DNA of 64,000 nucleotides from contig SBGP01000111.1 in assembly GCA_006226595.1 (NCBI GenBank), forward strand, positions 112,204-176,203, read 5' to 3'. This stretch comes from Deltaproteobacteria bacterium (lineage in GTDB: Bacteria > Myxococcota_A > UBA796 > GCA-2862545). The position numbers and the translations under genes are program-made. Below, piece after piece: positions 18,342 through 26,250 of the stretch. The notes beneath the pieces were generated by a model. It did no database searches, was not told the origin of the DNA, and saw only the letters and a program-made list of their open reading frames with translations. The number at the start of each line of letters is the position of its first letter. Position 1 is the first letter of the stretch.

Positions 18342-18620
18342 GGCTGCGGGGGATTCGGCTCGCTCGCTTCGCTCGTCGCCTCACCCGCTCCATGGTGCGG
18401 CGGCCAGGCTTGGCCGCCTGGATGCGCGAGACGTGGGTGGACGAAGGCGGCTGCGGGGGATTCGGCTCGCTCGCTTCGCTCGTCGCCTCACCTTCACCAT
18501 GGTGCGGCGGCCAGGCTTGGCCGCCTGGATGGACGAGACGTGGGTGGACGAAGGGCGGCTGCGGGGGATTCGGCTCGCTCGCTTCGCTCGTCGCCTCACC
18601 CGCTCCATGTGCGACGGCCA
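18342..18620. repeat. 107-108 bp tandem repeat, about 2.6 copies
   Basis: Copies begin at 18342, 18449 and 18557 with GGCTGCGGGGGATTCGGCT. The first two copies are nearly identical; the third decays after about 55 bases. Each complete copy carries a perfect hairpin with 8-bp arms (GGCGGCCA, loop GGCT, TGGCCGCC) at 18399-18418 and 18506-18525, and a partly palindromic GCTCGCTTCGCTCG core. The period is not a multiple of three. Confidence 0.85.
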
Positions 18621-18658
18621 TGCCGCCTTCTTCGCCCCTCCCAGCCTATGATTCGCCC

Positions 18659-19771
18659 ATGCTCACGCGACGCACCCTGCTCATCTCCTCCCTCGCTTCC
18701 CTCGCCGCTTGTGGTGCCCCCGTGCCCGAGCCCGACGCGACGCCGACCTGGCGCATCCGGGCGGCGGAGACGCTGGGGAGGGCCGCCGGGTGGCTGTGGG
18801 CGGCGCAGAGCGAGCACGGGCACTGGCGCAGCGAGATGTATGGCCCCCTGCGCTCGGGGCAGTCGCTCACGCCGTTCGCGCTCGAAGCGCTGACCCGCGT
18901 GCCCACCGAAGCCATGGGGTTTCCCGCCGACAAGGCGAGCGCGGCCCTCGGCTGGATGAAGAATGTGCGCAGCGCGGACGGCGCGCTGGGCCTGGCAGGC
19001 AGCAGCGCGGACTACCCGGTGTACGCGAGCGGACTCGCACTCGCGGCCGCCCATCGCATGAACCCGGACGGCGTGCACCGCCTGACCGCCCCAATCGCCA
19101 CGTGGCTCCGCGGCCAGCAGCTGCTCGACGGTTGGGAGGAACACCGCGAGCACGGTGGCTTCCCCATGGGCAGCACGGTGCGCCCGACGCCACCGAACCC
19201 CGGACACGTCGATCTGTCGATGAGCCGGCGCGCCATCGAGGGTCTCCGGGAGGCGGGTGAGCCCGCCGACAGTCCGGCCATGCAGGCCGCACTGGCCTTC
19301 GTGAAGCGCCACCAGCGCGAGAGCGGTGCCTTTGTGTACGCGCTGGAGGACGGCCTGAACAAGGGCGTGCGCATCGACGAGGAGGGCAGCTCCGATGGCT
19401 ACGGTTCCTCGACCACCGATGGCCTGCTCGCCCTGCTCGCCCTCGGCGTTCCCGAGGACGATCCCGACGTGAAGCGCGCCCACGCATGGCTGCTGGAACA
19501 TCACCGCACGGACGAGAACCCCGCGGTCGGCAAGGCGCATGCCCGCTTCGGCGTGGCCATGCGTTTCTACTATCGGGCAGGTGCGGCTCGTGTGTTCGCG
19601 GCCCTCGGCGGCCCGAAGGACTGGCAGCTCGGCCTGCACGACGCGCTGAAGGCGGAGCAACGCGAGGATGGCTCCTTCCAGAGCGAGTTCGTTCTTCAGA
19701 AGGAGGACGAGCCCGTGATCGCCACCGGACTCGCAGTCATCGCGTTGGCAGGCTGCCTGGGGGTCCGCTGA
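18659..19771 (+). CDS. Tat-type lipoprotein with prenyltransferase/squalene-oxidase-like repeats
   Basis: 370 residues. The N-terminus has a twin-arginine motif (TRRTLL, Arg4-Arg5) and a lipobox LAAC with Cys18, suggesting Tat export and lipidation. The rest shows helical repeats of the squalene-cyclase type (WLWAAQSEHGHW near 40, LGWMKNVRSADGALGLAG near 95-115, and a closing EQREDGSFQSEF), without DxDD. It resembles the gene at 17007 in repeat type and may share its function. ATG 18659 is preferred: the frame continues upstream only through the tandem repeat. Its last 35 bases overlap the convergent acetyltransferase gene. Confidence 0.75.
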   Translation: MLTRRTLLISSLASLAACGAPVPEPDATPTWRIRAAETLGRAAGWLWAAQSEHGHWRSEMYGPLRSGQSLTPFALEALTRVPTEAMGFPADKASAALGWMKNVRSADGALGLAGSSADYPVYASGLALAAAHRMNPDGVHRLTAPIATWLRGQQLLDGWEEHREHGGFPMGSTVRPTPPNPGHVDLSMSRRAIEGLREAGEPADSPAMQAALAFVKRHQRESGAFVYALEDGLNKGVRIDEEGSSDGYGSSTTDGLLALLALGVPEDDPDVKRAHAWLLEHHRTDENPAVGKAHARFGVAMRFYYRAGAARVFAALGGPKDWQLGLHDALKAEQREDGSFQSEFVLQKEDEPVIATGLAVIALAGCLGVR

Positions 19772-20306
19772 CCGGCGAGGTCCGCGCGGTGAGCACGTGG
19801 TCCGCCCACTCGCCGCCGATGAACAGATACGCGCGTGCCCGACCCTCGACCTCGAATCCGAGCCGTTCGAGCAGCCTCGCACTGCGCGTGTTCGTCGGCA
19901 GATAGTTCGACTGCACCCGGTGCAGCCCCCACGCGAAGGCCCAGGGCAGCACGGCGTCGAGTGCCTCGTGCATCAGCCCCCTGCCCTGCGCGCTCTCGCA
20001 CAACGCGTAGCCGAGGTTTGCCGCGCAGAACGGCCCCCACCCGATGACCGACAGCGACGCGTGGCCCACGACCCGCTCGTCGTCGAACAGGAAGAACCGG
20101 GCCGCACTCCGCGCCTCCAGTGCCTCGAGGTTCACCTGGAGCTGTCGCTTCCAGTACGCCGCCGTGCGAAAGCCCTGCGGCCGCGGGGGATCGAAGGGTG
20201 CGTGAAAGGTCGCGTTGCGCGCGTAGTAGGCCGCCACCTCGCCCGCGGCGTCCACCGACGGCACGCAGACCGTCAGACGCGCGGTGGAGAGCGACGTGCC
20301 TACCAC
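19737..20306 (-). CDS. GNAT-family N-acetyltransferase, RimJ/RimL-like
   Basis: 189 residues. The acetyl-CoA-binding region reads NLGYALCESAQGRGLMHEAL (the Q/RxxGxG/A motif) followed by LHRVQSNYLPTNTRSARLLERLGF, the N-x-x-S-x-x-x-L-x-K/R-x-G-F pattern of RimJ/L-type enzymes that acetylate protein N-termini or amines. The GTG start overlaps the stop of the upstream acidic protein (CAGTGGTAG), so they are probably co-translated. The C-terminus overlaps the end of the convergent Tat lipoprotein gene. Confidence 0.85.
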   Translation of the reverse strand: MVGTSLSTARLTVCVPSVDAAGEVAAYYARNATFHAPFDPPRPQGFRTAAYWKRQLQVNLEALEARSAARFFLFDDERVVGHASLSVIGWGPFCAANLGYALCESAQGRGLMHEALDAVLPWAFAWGLHRVQSNYLPTNTRSARLLERLGFEVEGRARAYLFIGGEWADHVLTARTSPVSGPPGSLPTR

Positions 20307-21193
20307 TGCGCGAGCAGCTCCTCGAGGCTCTCGTCGTCCATGTACAGCTCCTCGACGGCATCCTGCTCGAGCAACCAGTTCGACAGCGTCGAGGCCTTCG
20401 CCGCTGGACCCACGTTGAGGGCGAGGATCGGCGCGAGTCCCGTGACCAGCTCCTCGGCTTCGTGGTCTTCGGCGAGCTCGAGGTGATCGTTGTCGATGAG
20501 CAGCTTGAGGAAGCTGAGTGCCTCGGCCTCGACCGAGAACGCCGGGCTCGGCGGCTCGAGGTCGAGATCCGGCAGCGGATCGTTCTCGAAGGGCGCCGGC
20601 GAGCGGGCCGTGGCCGAGCCGCGGCTGACTTCTTCGGTGGGCTGGTGCGAGTCGGGGTCCGCTCCAGCCAGGGCCTTGAGCAGCGCGGCGAAGCCACCAC
20701 CCGCAGGTCCCGGCTCGGGCTCGGGCTTGCGCACCTCGGAGGTGCTCATCGGCATGACGTCGCCGAACATCTGCTCGAGCGTGTTCTCGTCTTCCCAGTC
20801 GAGCTCTTCTTCTTCGACCGTCTGCGCCACCGGGCCGCCGGTCTTCGGCGCCGCGCGCGACACCAGCACCGGCACGGTCGACGAGAAGCCCTGGGACTCG
20901 CCGGTCTCGGCGTCCTCGATCTTCGCTTCGAAGGCGAGCTTGTCGCCGCGGAGCTGGATCGTCGCTTCCTGGAGCTGACCGGGCACGCCCGCGATGTCGA
21001 CGTCGGCCTTGAACAGGATCTCGAGGCGATGCAGCTCGACCGCACCGGCGACGAGGGCATCCGTGCCGTCCGCCGCGACCGGGACACCGGCCATGCGCAC
21101 GAGCACGCCGTCTTCCTCGGCCATCAGGTCCAGCTCGAAGCCGCGCTTCTCACTCCACCCCAGGCGGGCGTGGGATTCAGTCGGGTCCGTCAT
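20300..21193 (-). CDS. Acidic cytoplasmic protein of unknown function
   Basis: 297 residues, strongly acidic, with no signal or membrane segment. The N-terminal ~110 residues look beta-rich (alternating hydrophobics, as in FELDLMAEEDGVLVRMAGVPV). A disordered acidic/proline linker follows (about 120-215), then a helical C-terminus rich in Leu and Glu ending DDESLEELLAQW. No family recognised. It lies nine bases downstream of prfB and upstream of the acetyltransferase, probably one transcript. The N-terminal segment could be a PilZ-like or other small beta-fold, but no motif supports that. Confidence 0.6.
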   Translation of the reverse strand: MTDPTESHARLGWSEKRGFELDLMAEEDGVLVRMAGVPVAADGTDALVAGAVELHRLEILFKADVDIAGVPGQLQEATIQLRGDKLAFEAKIEDAETGESQGFSSTVPVLVSRAAPKTGGPVAQTVEEEELDWEDENTLEQMFGDVMPMSTSEVRKPEPEPGPAGGGFAALLKALAGADPDSHQPTEEVSRGSATARSPAPFENDPLPDLDLEPPSPAFSVEAEALSFLKLLIDNDHLELAEDHEAEELVTGLAPILALNVGPAAKASTLSNWLLEQDAVEELYMDDESLEELLAQW

Positions 21194-21202
21194 CTCGGCC
21201 TC

Positions 21203-22313
21203 TTAGTTCGAGAGCGTGCCGTCGGCACGAGCGGCAAGCCAGGCCTCCATGAACGGAGACACATTCCCGTCGAACACACCGCTGATGTCGCCAGTGACGT
21301 GCTCGGTGCGGAGATCCTTCACCTGCTGGTACGGCTGCATGACGTAGGACCGGATCTGGCTGCCGAAGTCGATCTTCATCTTCTTCGCGTTGACCTCGGC
21401 CTGCGCTTCCATGCGCTTCTCGAGCTCGAGCTGGTACAGCTTCGCGCGCAGCATCTTCATCGCCTTGTCGCGGTTCTTGTGCTGCGAGCGCTCGGCGCGA
21501 CAGAGCACGACGACGCCGGTGGGCTCGTGGGTCAGCCGCACGGCGGAGTCGGTGGTGTTGACGTGCTGGCCGCCGGCACCGGAGGCGCGCATCGTGTCCA
21601 TGCGGATGTCCGCCGGGTTGATGTCGACCTCGATGTCGTCGTCGATCTCGGGGTACACGTGCACCGCGGCGAAGCTGGTCTGGCGGATGGCCTTGCCGAA
21701 GGGCGAGATGCGGACCAGGCGGTGCACGCCCGTCTCGGCCTGCATGTAGCCGTAGGCGTACTCGCCGCGGATCGCGAGGGTCGCCGACTTGATGCCGGCC
21801 TCTTCGCCGTCGCTGCGGTCGAGCAGCTCGACGGCGTGATCGTTCTGCTCGGCCCATCGCATGTACATGCGCAGCAGCATCTCGGCGAAGTCGCACGCGT
21901 CGGTGCCGCCCATGCCGGGATTGATCTCGATGATGGCATCGAGCGGGTCCTGCTCTTCGGAGAGCAGCCGCCGAGTCTCGAGCGTGCGCACCTTGGTCGC
22001 GAGGAGCTCGACCTGCTCGGCCGCCTCTTTCGCGGTGTCGTCGTCTTCCATCTCGACGGCGAGCTCGACCAGCGTCGCCACGTCGTCGGCGAGCTCCTTG
22101 ACCGCTCGCCAGTCCTTGACCACGCGCTCGAGCTGCCCCTTCTCCTTGAGCAGCTCCTGGGCGCGGACGTTGTCGTCCCAGAACCCGGGCATGGTGGACT
22201 GCCCCTCGAGCTCATCGACGCGGGCCTGCTTGCCCTCTACGTCAAAGATGCCTCCAAAGTTCCTGGATCCGGCTCACGAGCGGGGTGAGCTGCTGGCGGA
22301 CCTCGTCGACCAT
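21203..22313 (-). CDS. prfB: Peptide chain release factor 2, with programmed +1 frameshift
   Basis: The product is 369 residues when a +1 shift joins a 23-codon leader (22313-22245) to the main frame (22243-21203). The shift occurs at CTT TGA C, as in E. coli and most bacteria. The tripeptide anticodon SPF falls at 203-205 and the catalytic GGQ at 247-249, within three residues of the E. coli positions (205-207 and 250-252). RF2 releases peptides at UGA and UAA, and UGA in its own leader gives autoregulation. The ATG at 22313 follows GGAGG by four bases. Reading only the main frame would start at an internal ATG (22192) and lose 40 residues. Confidence 0.96.
22241..22255 (-). promoter_or_regulatory. 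prfB programmed frameshift site with internal Shine-Dalgarno
   Basis: On the minus strand GGAGG (22255-22251) stands three bases before CTT TGA C (22247-22241), the spacing known to stimulate +1 shifting in prfB. When RF2 is scarce the ribosome pauses at UGA and slips to read GAC; when RF2 is abundant the 23-residue leader terminates. Confidence 0.95.
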
Positions 22314-22363
22314 CGTTCCTCCGTGCGGCTGTGCCGCGCGCCTTGGGCTCCCGGAGTAACGGA

Positions 22364-22384
22364 GACTTCGCCCCGAGGCGAGTC
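22364..22384 (-). terminator. Hairpin between ybeY and prfB
   Basis: GACTTCGCC and GGCGAGTC pair with one bulged base around CCGA, nine bases after the ybeY stop on the minus strand. No T-run. It may separate the phoH-pgpH-ybeY transcript from prfB or act as an attenuator. Confidence 0.4.
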
Positions 22385-22392
22385 GCTGAGGG

Positions 22393-22827
22393 TCAGGCGT
22401 CGAGCTTCGCGTGGATGGCGCGCTCGATGGCCTCCATCTCCTCGGCCTCGTCGTCCTCTTCGTGGTCGTAGCCGAGCAGGTGCACGATGCCGTGCACGAG
22501 CAGGATTTGCACCTCGCGGTCCAGCGAGTGCCCACGCTCCGCCGCCTGCCGTGACGCAGTCTCGAGGCTGATGATGACATCGCCGAGTACCAGCGGGGCA
22601 CCCGGAACCGCCTCCCCCTCGATCTGCGAGAAGGACAGGACGTCCGTCGGCCGGTCCTTGCCGCGCCAGTCCCGGTTCAGCGGGTGGATGGTCGCATCGT
22701 CCGTGAGCAACACCGACAGCTCGCCTTCCGCCACGTCGAGGTGCGCCATGGCCACCTCGGCCATGCCGAGGATCCGCGACGTGTCGAAGTGCTGGCCCTC
22801 GTCGAGCGTGACGTCGACCTCGCCCAC
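22393..22827 (-). CDS. ybeY: Endoribonuclease YbeY
   Basis: 144 residues, normal for the family. The zinc motif H-x3-H-x5-H is present as His112, His116 and His122 (VHGIVHLLGYDH), and TDVLSF and LGDVIIS are the other family signatures. YbeY is a metal-dependent RNase acting in 16S rRNA maturation and ribosome quality control. GTG start immediately after the TGA of pgpH. Its place after phoH and pgpH is a very common bacterial order. Confidence 0.94.
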   Translation of the reverse strand: MGEVDVTLDEGQHFDTSRILGMAEVAMAHLDVAEGELSVLLTDDATIHPLNRDWRGKDRPTDVLSFSQIEGEAVPGAPLVLGDVIISLETASRQAAERGHSLDREVQILLVHGIVHLLGYDHEEDDEAEEMEAIERAIHAKLDA

Positions 22828-25233
22828 TCACTCCTCTCCGGGAAGGTGCTCCACCGACTCGTAGTCGATGGCGCCATCGGTACCGGTGTTCTGCTGCATC
22901 GAGCCCCCCCCGGGCAGTACTTCGAGCGTGATCACGCCGCTCGCGGGGACCTGCTCGCGGAGCTTGCCGCGGGCCGCGTTGCCCGTGTTCCGCGACACGT
23001 CGCGGGTCTCCTGGTACTCGATGCGCTGGTGGTAGATGCCCATCAGCACCTTCACGAAGGTGTCGGCGATGCTGTGGATCTCCTTGAAGGTCAGCGGGCA
23101 CTCCGAGAACTGTCCGTCCGCCATCACCGAGTTCACGATGCGGTGGATCATGTTGCGGATGTTCTCTTCGGTGGGCTCCTTGATCGTGCGCGTCGCCGCC
23201 TCGACCTTGTCCGCGAGCATGATGATGCCCGCCTCGCGGGTCGACGGCTTCGGTCCCGGATAGCGGAACCGGCTCTCGTCGATCTTGGTCGGGTCCTCGG
23301 CGTTCTCGCGCGCCTGCCGCAGGAAGAACGAGAGCACACCGGTGCCGTGGTGCATGTAGATGTTGTCGAGGATGGGCTTCGGGAGGTTGTACTCCTGGGC
23401 CATCTTCGCGCCGTCGATCACGTGGTTGATGATCACCTGGGCCGACTGCTCAGGATCGAGCTTGTCGTGCCGGTTCGGCGCCCCACGCTGATTCTCGATG
23501 AAGTACTGCGGCTTCACCGACTTGCCGATGTCGTGGAAGTAGCTGGCCACGCGGGCCATCAGCGCGTTCGCACCGACCTCCTGGGCCGCTGCCTCCGCGA
23601 GGGAGCCCACGATCACGGAGTGATGGTAGGAGCCCGGCGCGCGCACCATCAGCTGGCGAAGCAGCGGGTGGTTGAGGTTGGCGAGCTCGAGCAGGCGGTA
23701 GTCGGTGACGAAGCCCAGGGCCTCGAACACCGGGACCAGGCCCAGCACCAGGAAGCCAGAGACCACGCCACCCGCAAGGCCGAGACCCATGGCCCAGGGC
23801 AGGCGCGTCGCCGTCTCGAGGGAGAGCTCCGACACGCCCTGGTACAGCAGCACGAAGTGGATGAGGCCGACGGTGACGGCGTTCACGAGGCCGGTGAACC
23901 CGCCGGCGAGGAGGATGGACATCCGCTCGCGCGCGTTCTCGACCGCACTGCCGGCGGTCATGCCGGAGATCAGGAAGAACAGGACGTGCAGGGCCTGCAG
24001 GTCCATGGCCACGCCGCAAACCGAGGCAGCGGCGACGACGTAGATGAACGTCCAGCCCACGCCCATGAGCAGCCGCACGAGCATGGCCATGCCGGCGACG
24101 GGCACCGCGAAGCCGAACCACGCCGGGTCCAGCTCGATGCCGAGGAGCGGGGTGAGCGCGGGCGCCGCGTACACGCTGACGCGCGCCATCACTGCGGTGA
24201 GGATGACGAGCACGCCCACGGAGCTCGCATCGCGCATGCGCGTGGAGGCGCTGCGCAGGCTGCGTCCCGCGAAGGTGTACAGCGTCGCGAACAGCACGAC
24301 GAGGAACAGGCCGAGCGCGCCGACCTCGAGGGGCTTGGTGCCGTCGCCCCGAAGCGACTGGAGCGCTCGGTAGCGAAGCACGTGACCCGCGGTGAGCACG
24401 TCACCCTGCCGGAACAGGATCTCGCCGCGCTTCACGCGAATCGTCTCCATCGGCACGCTGGCCGCGGCCTCCTCGCGGCGCTGCTCGGTCTCGAGGGCGT
24501 TGTACTCGAGGTTCGGACGCAGGCTGGCGCGCGCGATGCGGGACGCGGAGTCGACCCATTCGGCGTTGTCCTTGGGGGCGAGCTCGACCAGGGCCAGGCT
24601 CACGCGCTCGTACGCATCCTCGACGCTGGTGATGCGGTCGCGGTCCCGAAGCAGCACTTCCTCGCGGTCCAGTGCCCGGAGCTCGATGACGCGGATCGGG
24701 CCATCGGGGACCGCGCTCGGGTCACGCGCGATGTAGCCGCGCATCGCCCGGCCGAGAAGCTCCTGGGACAGGACCTCGGCGGTGGCGGGGAAGCCGGCGT
24801 CGACGAGCGGCCGCAGGTCGGCGTTCGGTACGTGGCTGCCGAGCGCGGCGCGAAACGCCACGGACACCGGTGCCAGCGGATCCTCGTCGCCCGCGGCTTC
24901 GGCGATGTCGAGGGCGCGGCGACCCTCGGCAAACGCGCGCTCGATACGGACCTGCAGCTCATCCGAGAGCGAAGCCCGATGCACGAAGACCGGGGCGACG
25001 GCCTCGCGCGCTTCCTGCTGACGGCGCTCGCGCGCGGCGAAGTCCTGGTACGAGAAGTCGGTAGGCGCCTCGACGGTTCGCGGGGCCACGTCGCCAGCAG
25101 CCAGGTCCTCGACCGGAGCCCGAGCCCAGTCCACGAGCACCGCGGCCGCCAGGAAGCACACCGCAACGAGGATGGCCACCAGCCCGAGATCACGCCGCCC
25201 CAGAGGACGCGCCTCGAGGCGAGGCAGCCTCAT
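22828..25233 (-). CDS. pgpH: Membrane HD-domain phosphohydrolase of the PgpH/YqfF (7TMR-HD) type
   Basis: 801 residues: one N-terminal membrane segment (about 15-35), a large extracytoplasmic 7TMR-HDED region, about seven membrane segments (roughly 305-500), and a C-terminal HD domain. Metal ligands are visible in SYHHSVIVG, FHDIGK, IMHH-like IYMHHGTG and MLADKVEAA. Characterised relatives (Listeria PgpH) hydrolyse cyclic di-AMP; whether this organism makes c-di-AMP is not shown here, so the substrate is by family. The ATG overlaps the phoH stop (ATGA). Confidence 0.88.
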   Translation of the reverse strand: MRLPRLEARPLGRRDLGLVAILVAVCFLAAAVLVDWARAPVEDLAAGDVAPRTVEAPTDFSYQDFAARERRQQEAREAVAPVFVHRASLSDELQVRIERAFAEGRRALDIAEAAGDEDPLAPVSVAFRAALGSHVPNADLRPLVDAGFPATAEVLSQELLGRAMRGYIARDPSAVPDGPIRVIELRALDREEVLLRDRDRITSVEDAYERVSLALVELAPKDNAEWVDSASRIARASLRPNLEYNALETEQRREEAAASVPMETIRVKRGEILFRQGDVLTAGHVLRYRALQSLRGDGTKPLEVGALGLFLVVLFATLYTFAGRSLRSASTRMRDASSVGVLVILTAVMARVSVYAAPALTPLLGIELDPAWFGFAVPVAGMAMLVRLLMGVGWTFIYVVAAASVCGVAMDLQALHVLFFLISGMTAGSAVENARERMSILLAGGFTGLVNAVTVGLIHFVLLYQGVSELSLETATRLPWAMGLGLAGGVVSGFLVLGLVPVFEALGFVTDYRLLELANLNHPLLRQLMVRAPGSYHHSVIVGSLAEAAAQEVGANALMARVASYFHDIGKSVKPQYFIENQRGAPNRHDKLDPEQSAQVIINHVIDGAKMAQEYNLPKPILDNIYMHHGTGVLSFFLRQARENAEDPTKIDESRFRYPGPKPSTREAGIIMLADKVEAATRTIKEPTEENIRNMIHRIVNSVMADGQFSECPLTFKEIHSIADTFVKVLMGIYHQRIEYQETRDVSRNTGNAARGKLREQVPASGVITLEVLPGGGSMQQNTGTDGAIDYESVEHLPGEE

Positions 25234-26201
25234 TGCTCCCCCTCGCGCGACCGGTCATCGGACTCGTAGGCCTCGATGATCCGCGCCACGAGCGGGTGGC
25301 GAACCACATCGGCCGCGGTGAAGCGCACGACATCGATGCCGTCGACCTCTTCGAGGAGCGACACCGCGTGCGCCAACCCGCTTCGGCGTCCGCGAGGCAG
25401 GTCGACCTGCGTCGCATCGCCGGTGACCACCATGTGCGAGTGCGTCCCCATGCGCGTGAGGAACATGCGCATCTGCTCGACGGTCGTGTTCTGCGCCTCG
25501 TCGAGGATCACCCACGCGGCCTCGAGGGTGCGTCCACGCATGAACGCGAGCGGCGCAATCTCGACCTCGCGACGGTCCATCATCCGCTGCAGGCGCTCGG
25601 TGGGCACCATGTCCGCCAGCGCGTCGAACAGTGGACGCAGGTAGGGGTCGACCTTCTCGGTCAGGTCACCAGGCAGGAACCCGAGCTTCTCGCCCGCCTC
25701 GACCGCGGGACGCGTGAGGATGATGCGCTTGACCTGACCGGCTCGAAGCGCCGCCACGGCCATCGCCACGGCCAGGTAGGTCTTGCCCGTGCCCGCCGGA
25801 CCGATGCCGAACACGATCTTGTTCGCGCGAAGCGCTCGCACGTAGGTGCGCTGCCCCGAGGTCCGCGGCGCAATGGCGCGTCCGTGCACCCCGGTGAGCA
25901 CCGCGTCGGTGAACAGGTCGACGACATCCGCTCCCGGGTCCGCCGCGAGCACGCGAATCGCCTGACGCACATCCCCCGGCCGCACGGCGTTGCCCTGCTG
26001 CACGTACCGATACAGCTGGCGCAGCACGGCCTCGGCTCGCGAGGCATCGGGACCCTCGACGAACACGGTGTCACCGCGCTGGACGACCTCGGCTTCCATC
26101 GCCTTGGACAGGATCTTCAGGTGTGAACCGAACTCGCCGACGAGCTCTCGAAGGGCTTCGTTGTCGTCGAAGGTCAGGGTTCGCGCTGGTTGGCTTGGCA
26201 A
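25230..26201 (-). CDS. PhoH family ATPase (YbeZ-like)
   Basis: About 323 residues from a TTG at 26201. The N-terminus (LTFDDNEALRELVGEFGSHL) and a KH-like segment precede the P-loop ATPase: Walker A in FGIGPAGTGKTYLA, LTRPAVEAGEKLGFLPGD, and Walker B in VILDEAQNTT, then VVTGDATQVDLP. PhoH/YbeZ proteins partner with YbeY in RNA processing. The open frame extends to 26408 but that part lies inside the upstream GTPase gene and is not PhoH-like. No clear ribosome-binding site precedes the TTG, so the start is the uncertain part. Confidence 0.88.
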   Translation of the reverse strand: MPSQPARTLTFDDNEALRELVGEFGSHLKILSKAMEAEVVQRGDTVFVEGPDASRAEAVLRQLYRYVQQGNAVRPGDVRQAIRVLAADPGADVVDLFTDAVLTGVHGRAIAPRTSGQRTYVRALRANKIVFGIGPAGTGKTYLAVAMAVAALRAGQVKRIILTRPAVEAGEKLGFLPGDLTEKVDPYLRPLFDALADMVPTERLQRMMDRREVEIAPLAFMRGRTLEAAWVILDEAQNTTVEQMRMFLTRMGTHSHMVVTGDATQVDLPRGRRSGLAHAVSLLEEVDGIDVVRFTAADVVRHPLVARIIEAYESDDRSREGEQ

Positions 26202-26250
26202 GCGGCTCGTCTCGCGGAAAGTGAAGGCAGGGTCATCCCCAGACCCGAAT

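Larger units (their letters stand above)
18201..18658. other. Structured intergenic region between two paralogous-type exported protein genes
   Basis: 458 bases without a gene. In order it holds a long terminator hairpin (18235-18299), a second perfect 8-bp hairpin (18321-18342, CGTTCTCC with GGAGAACG), and a tandem repeat (18342-18620) with internal hairpins. Open frames crossing it change phase at each repeat unit and encode unrelated low-complexity peptides, so it is treated as non-coding. Confidence 0.8.

Noticed and set aside
18329..18658. N-terminal extension of the Tat lipoprotein gene through the tandem repeat
   Set aside because: The extension changes reading phase relative to the repeat in each copy, encodes low-complexity Arg/Ser sequence, and hides a clear Tat lipoprotein signal that begins at 18659.
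22684..25269. Long open frame on the plus strand opposite pgpH
   Set aside because: It is an antisense shadow of the GC-rich pgpH/ybeY genes; composition is His/Asp/Arg/Leu-rich with no domain, while the minus strand has recognisable families.
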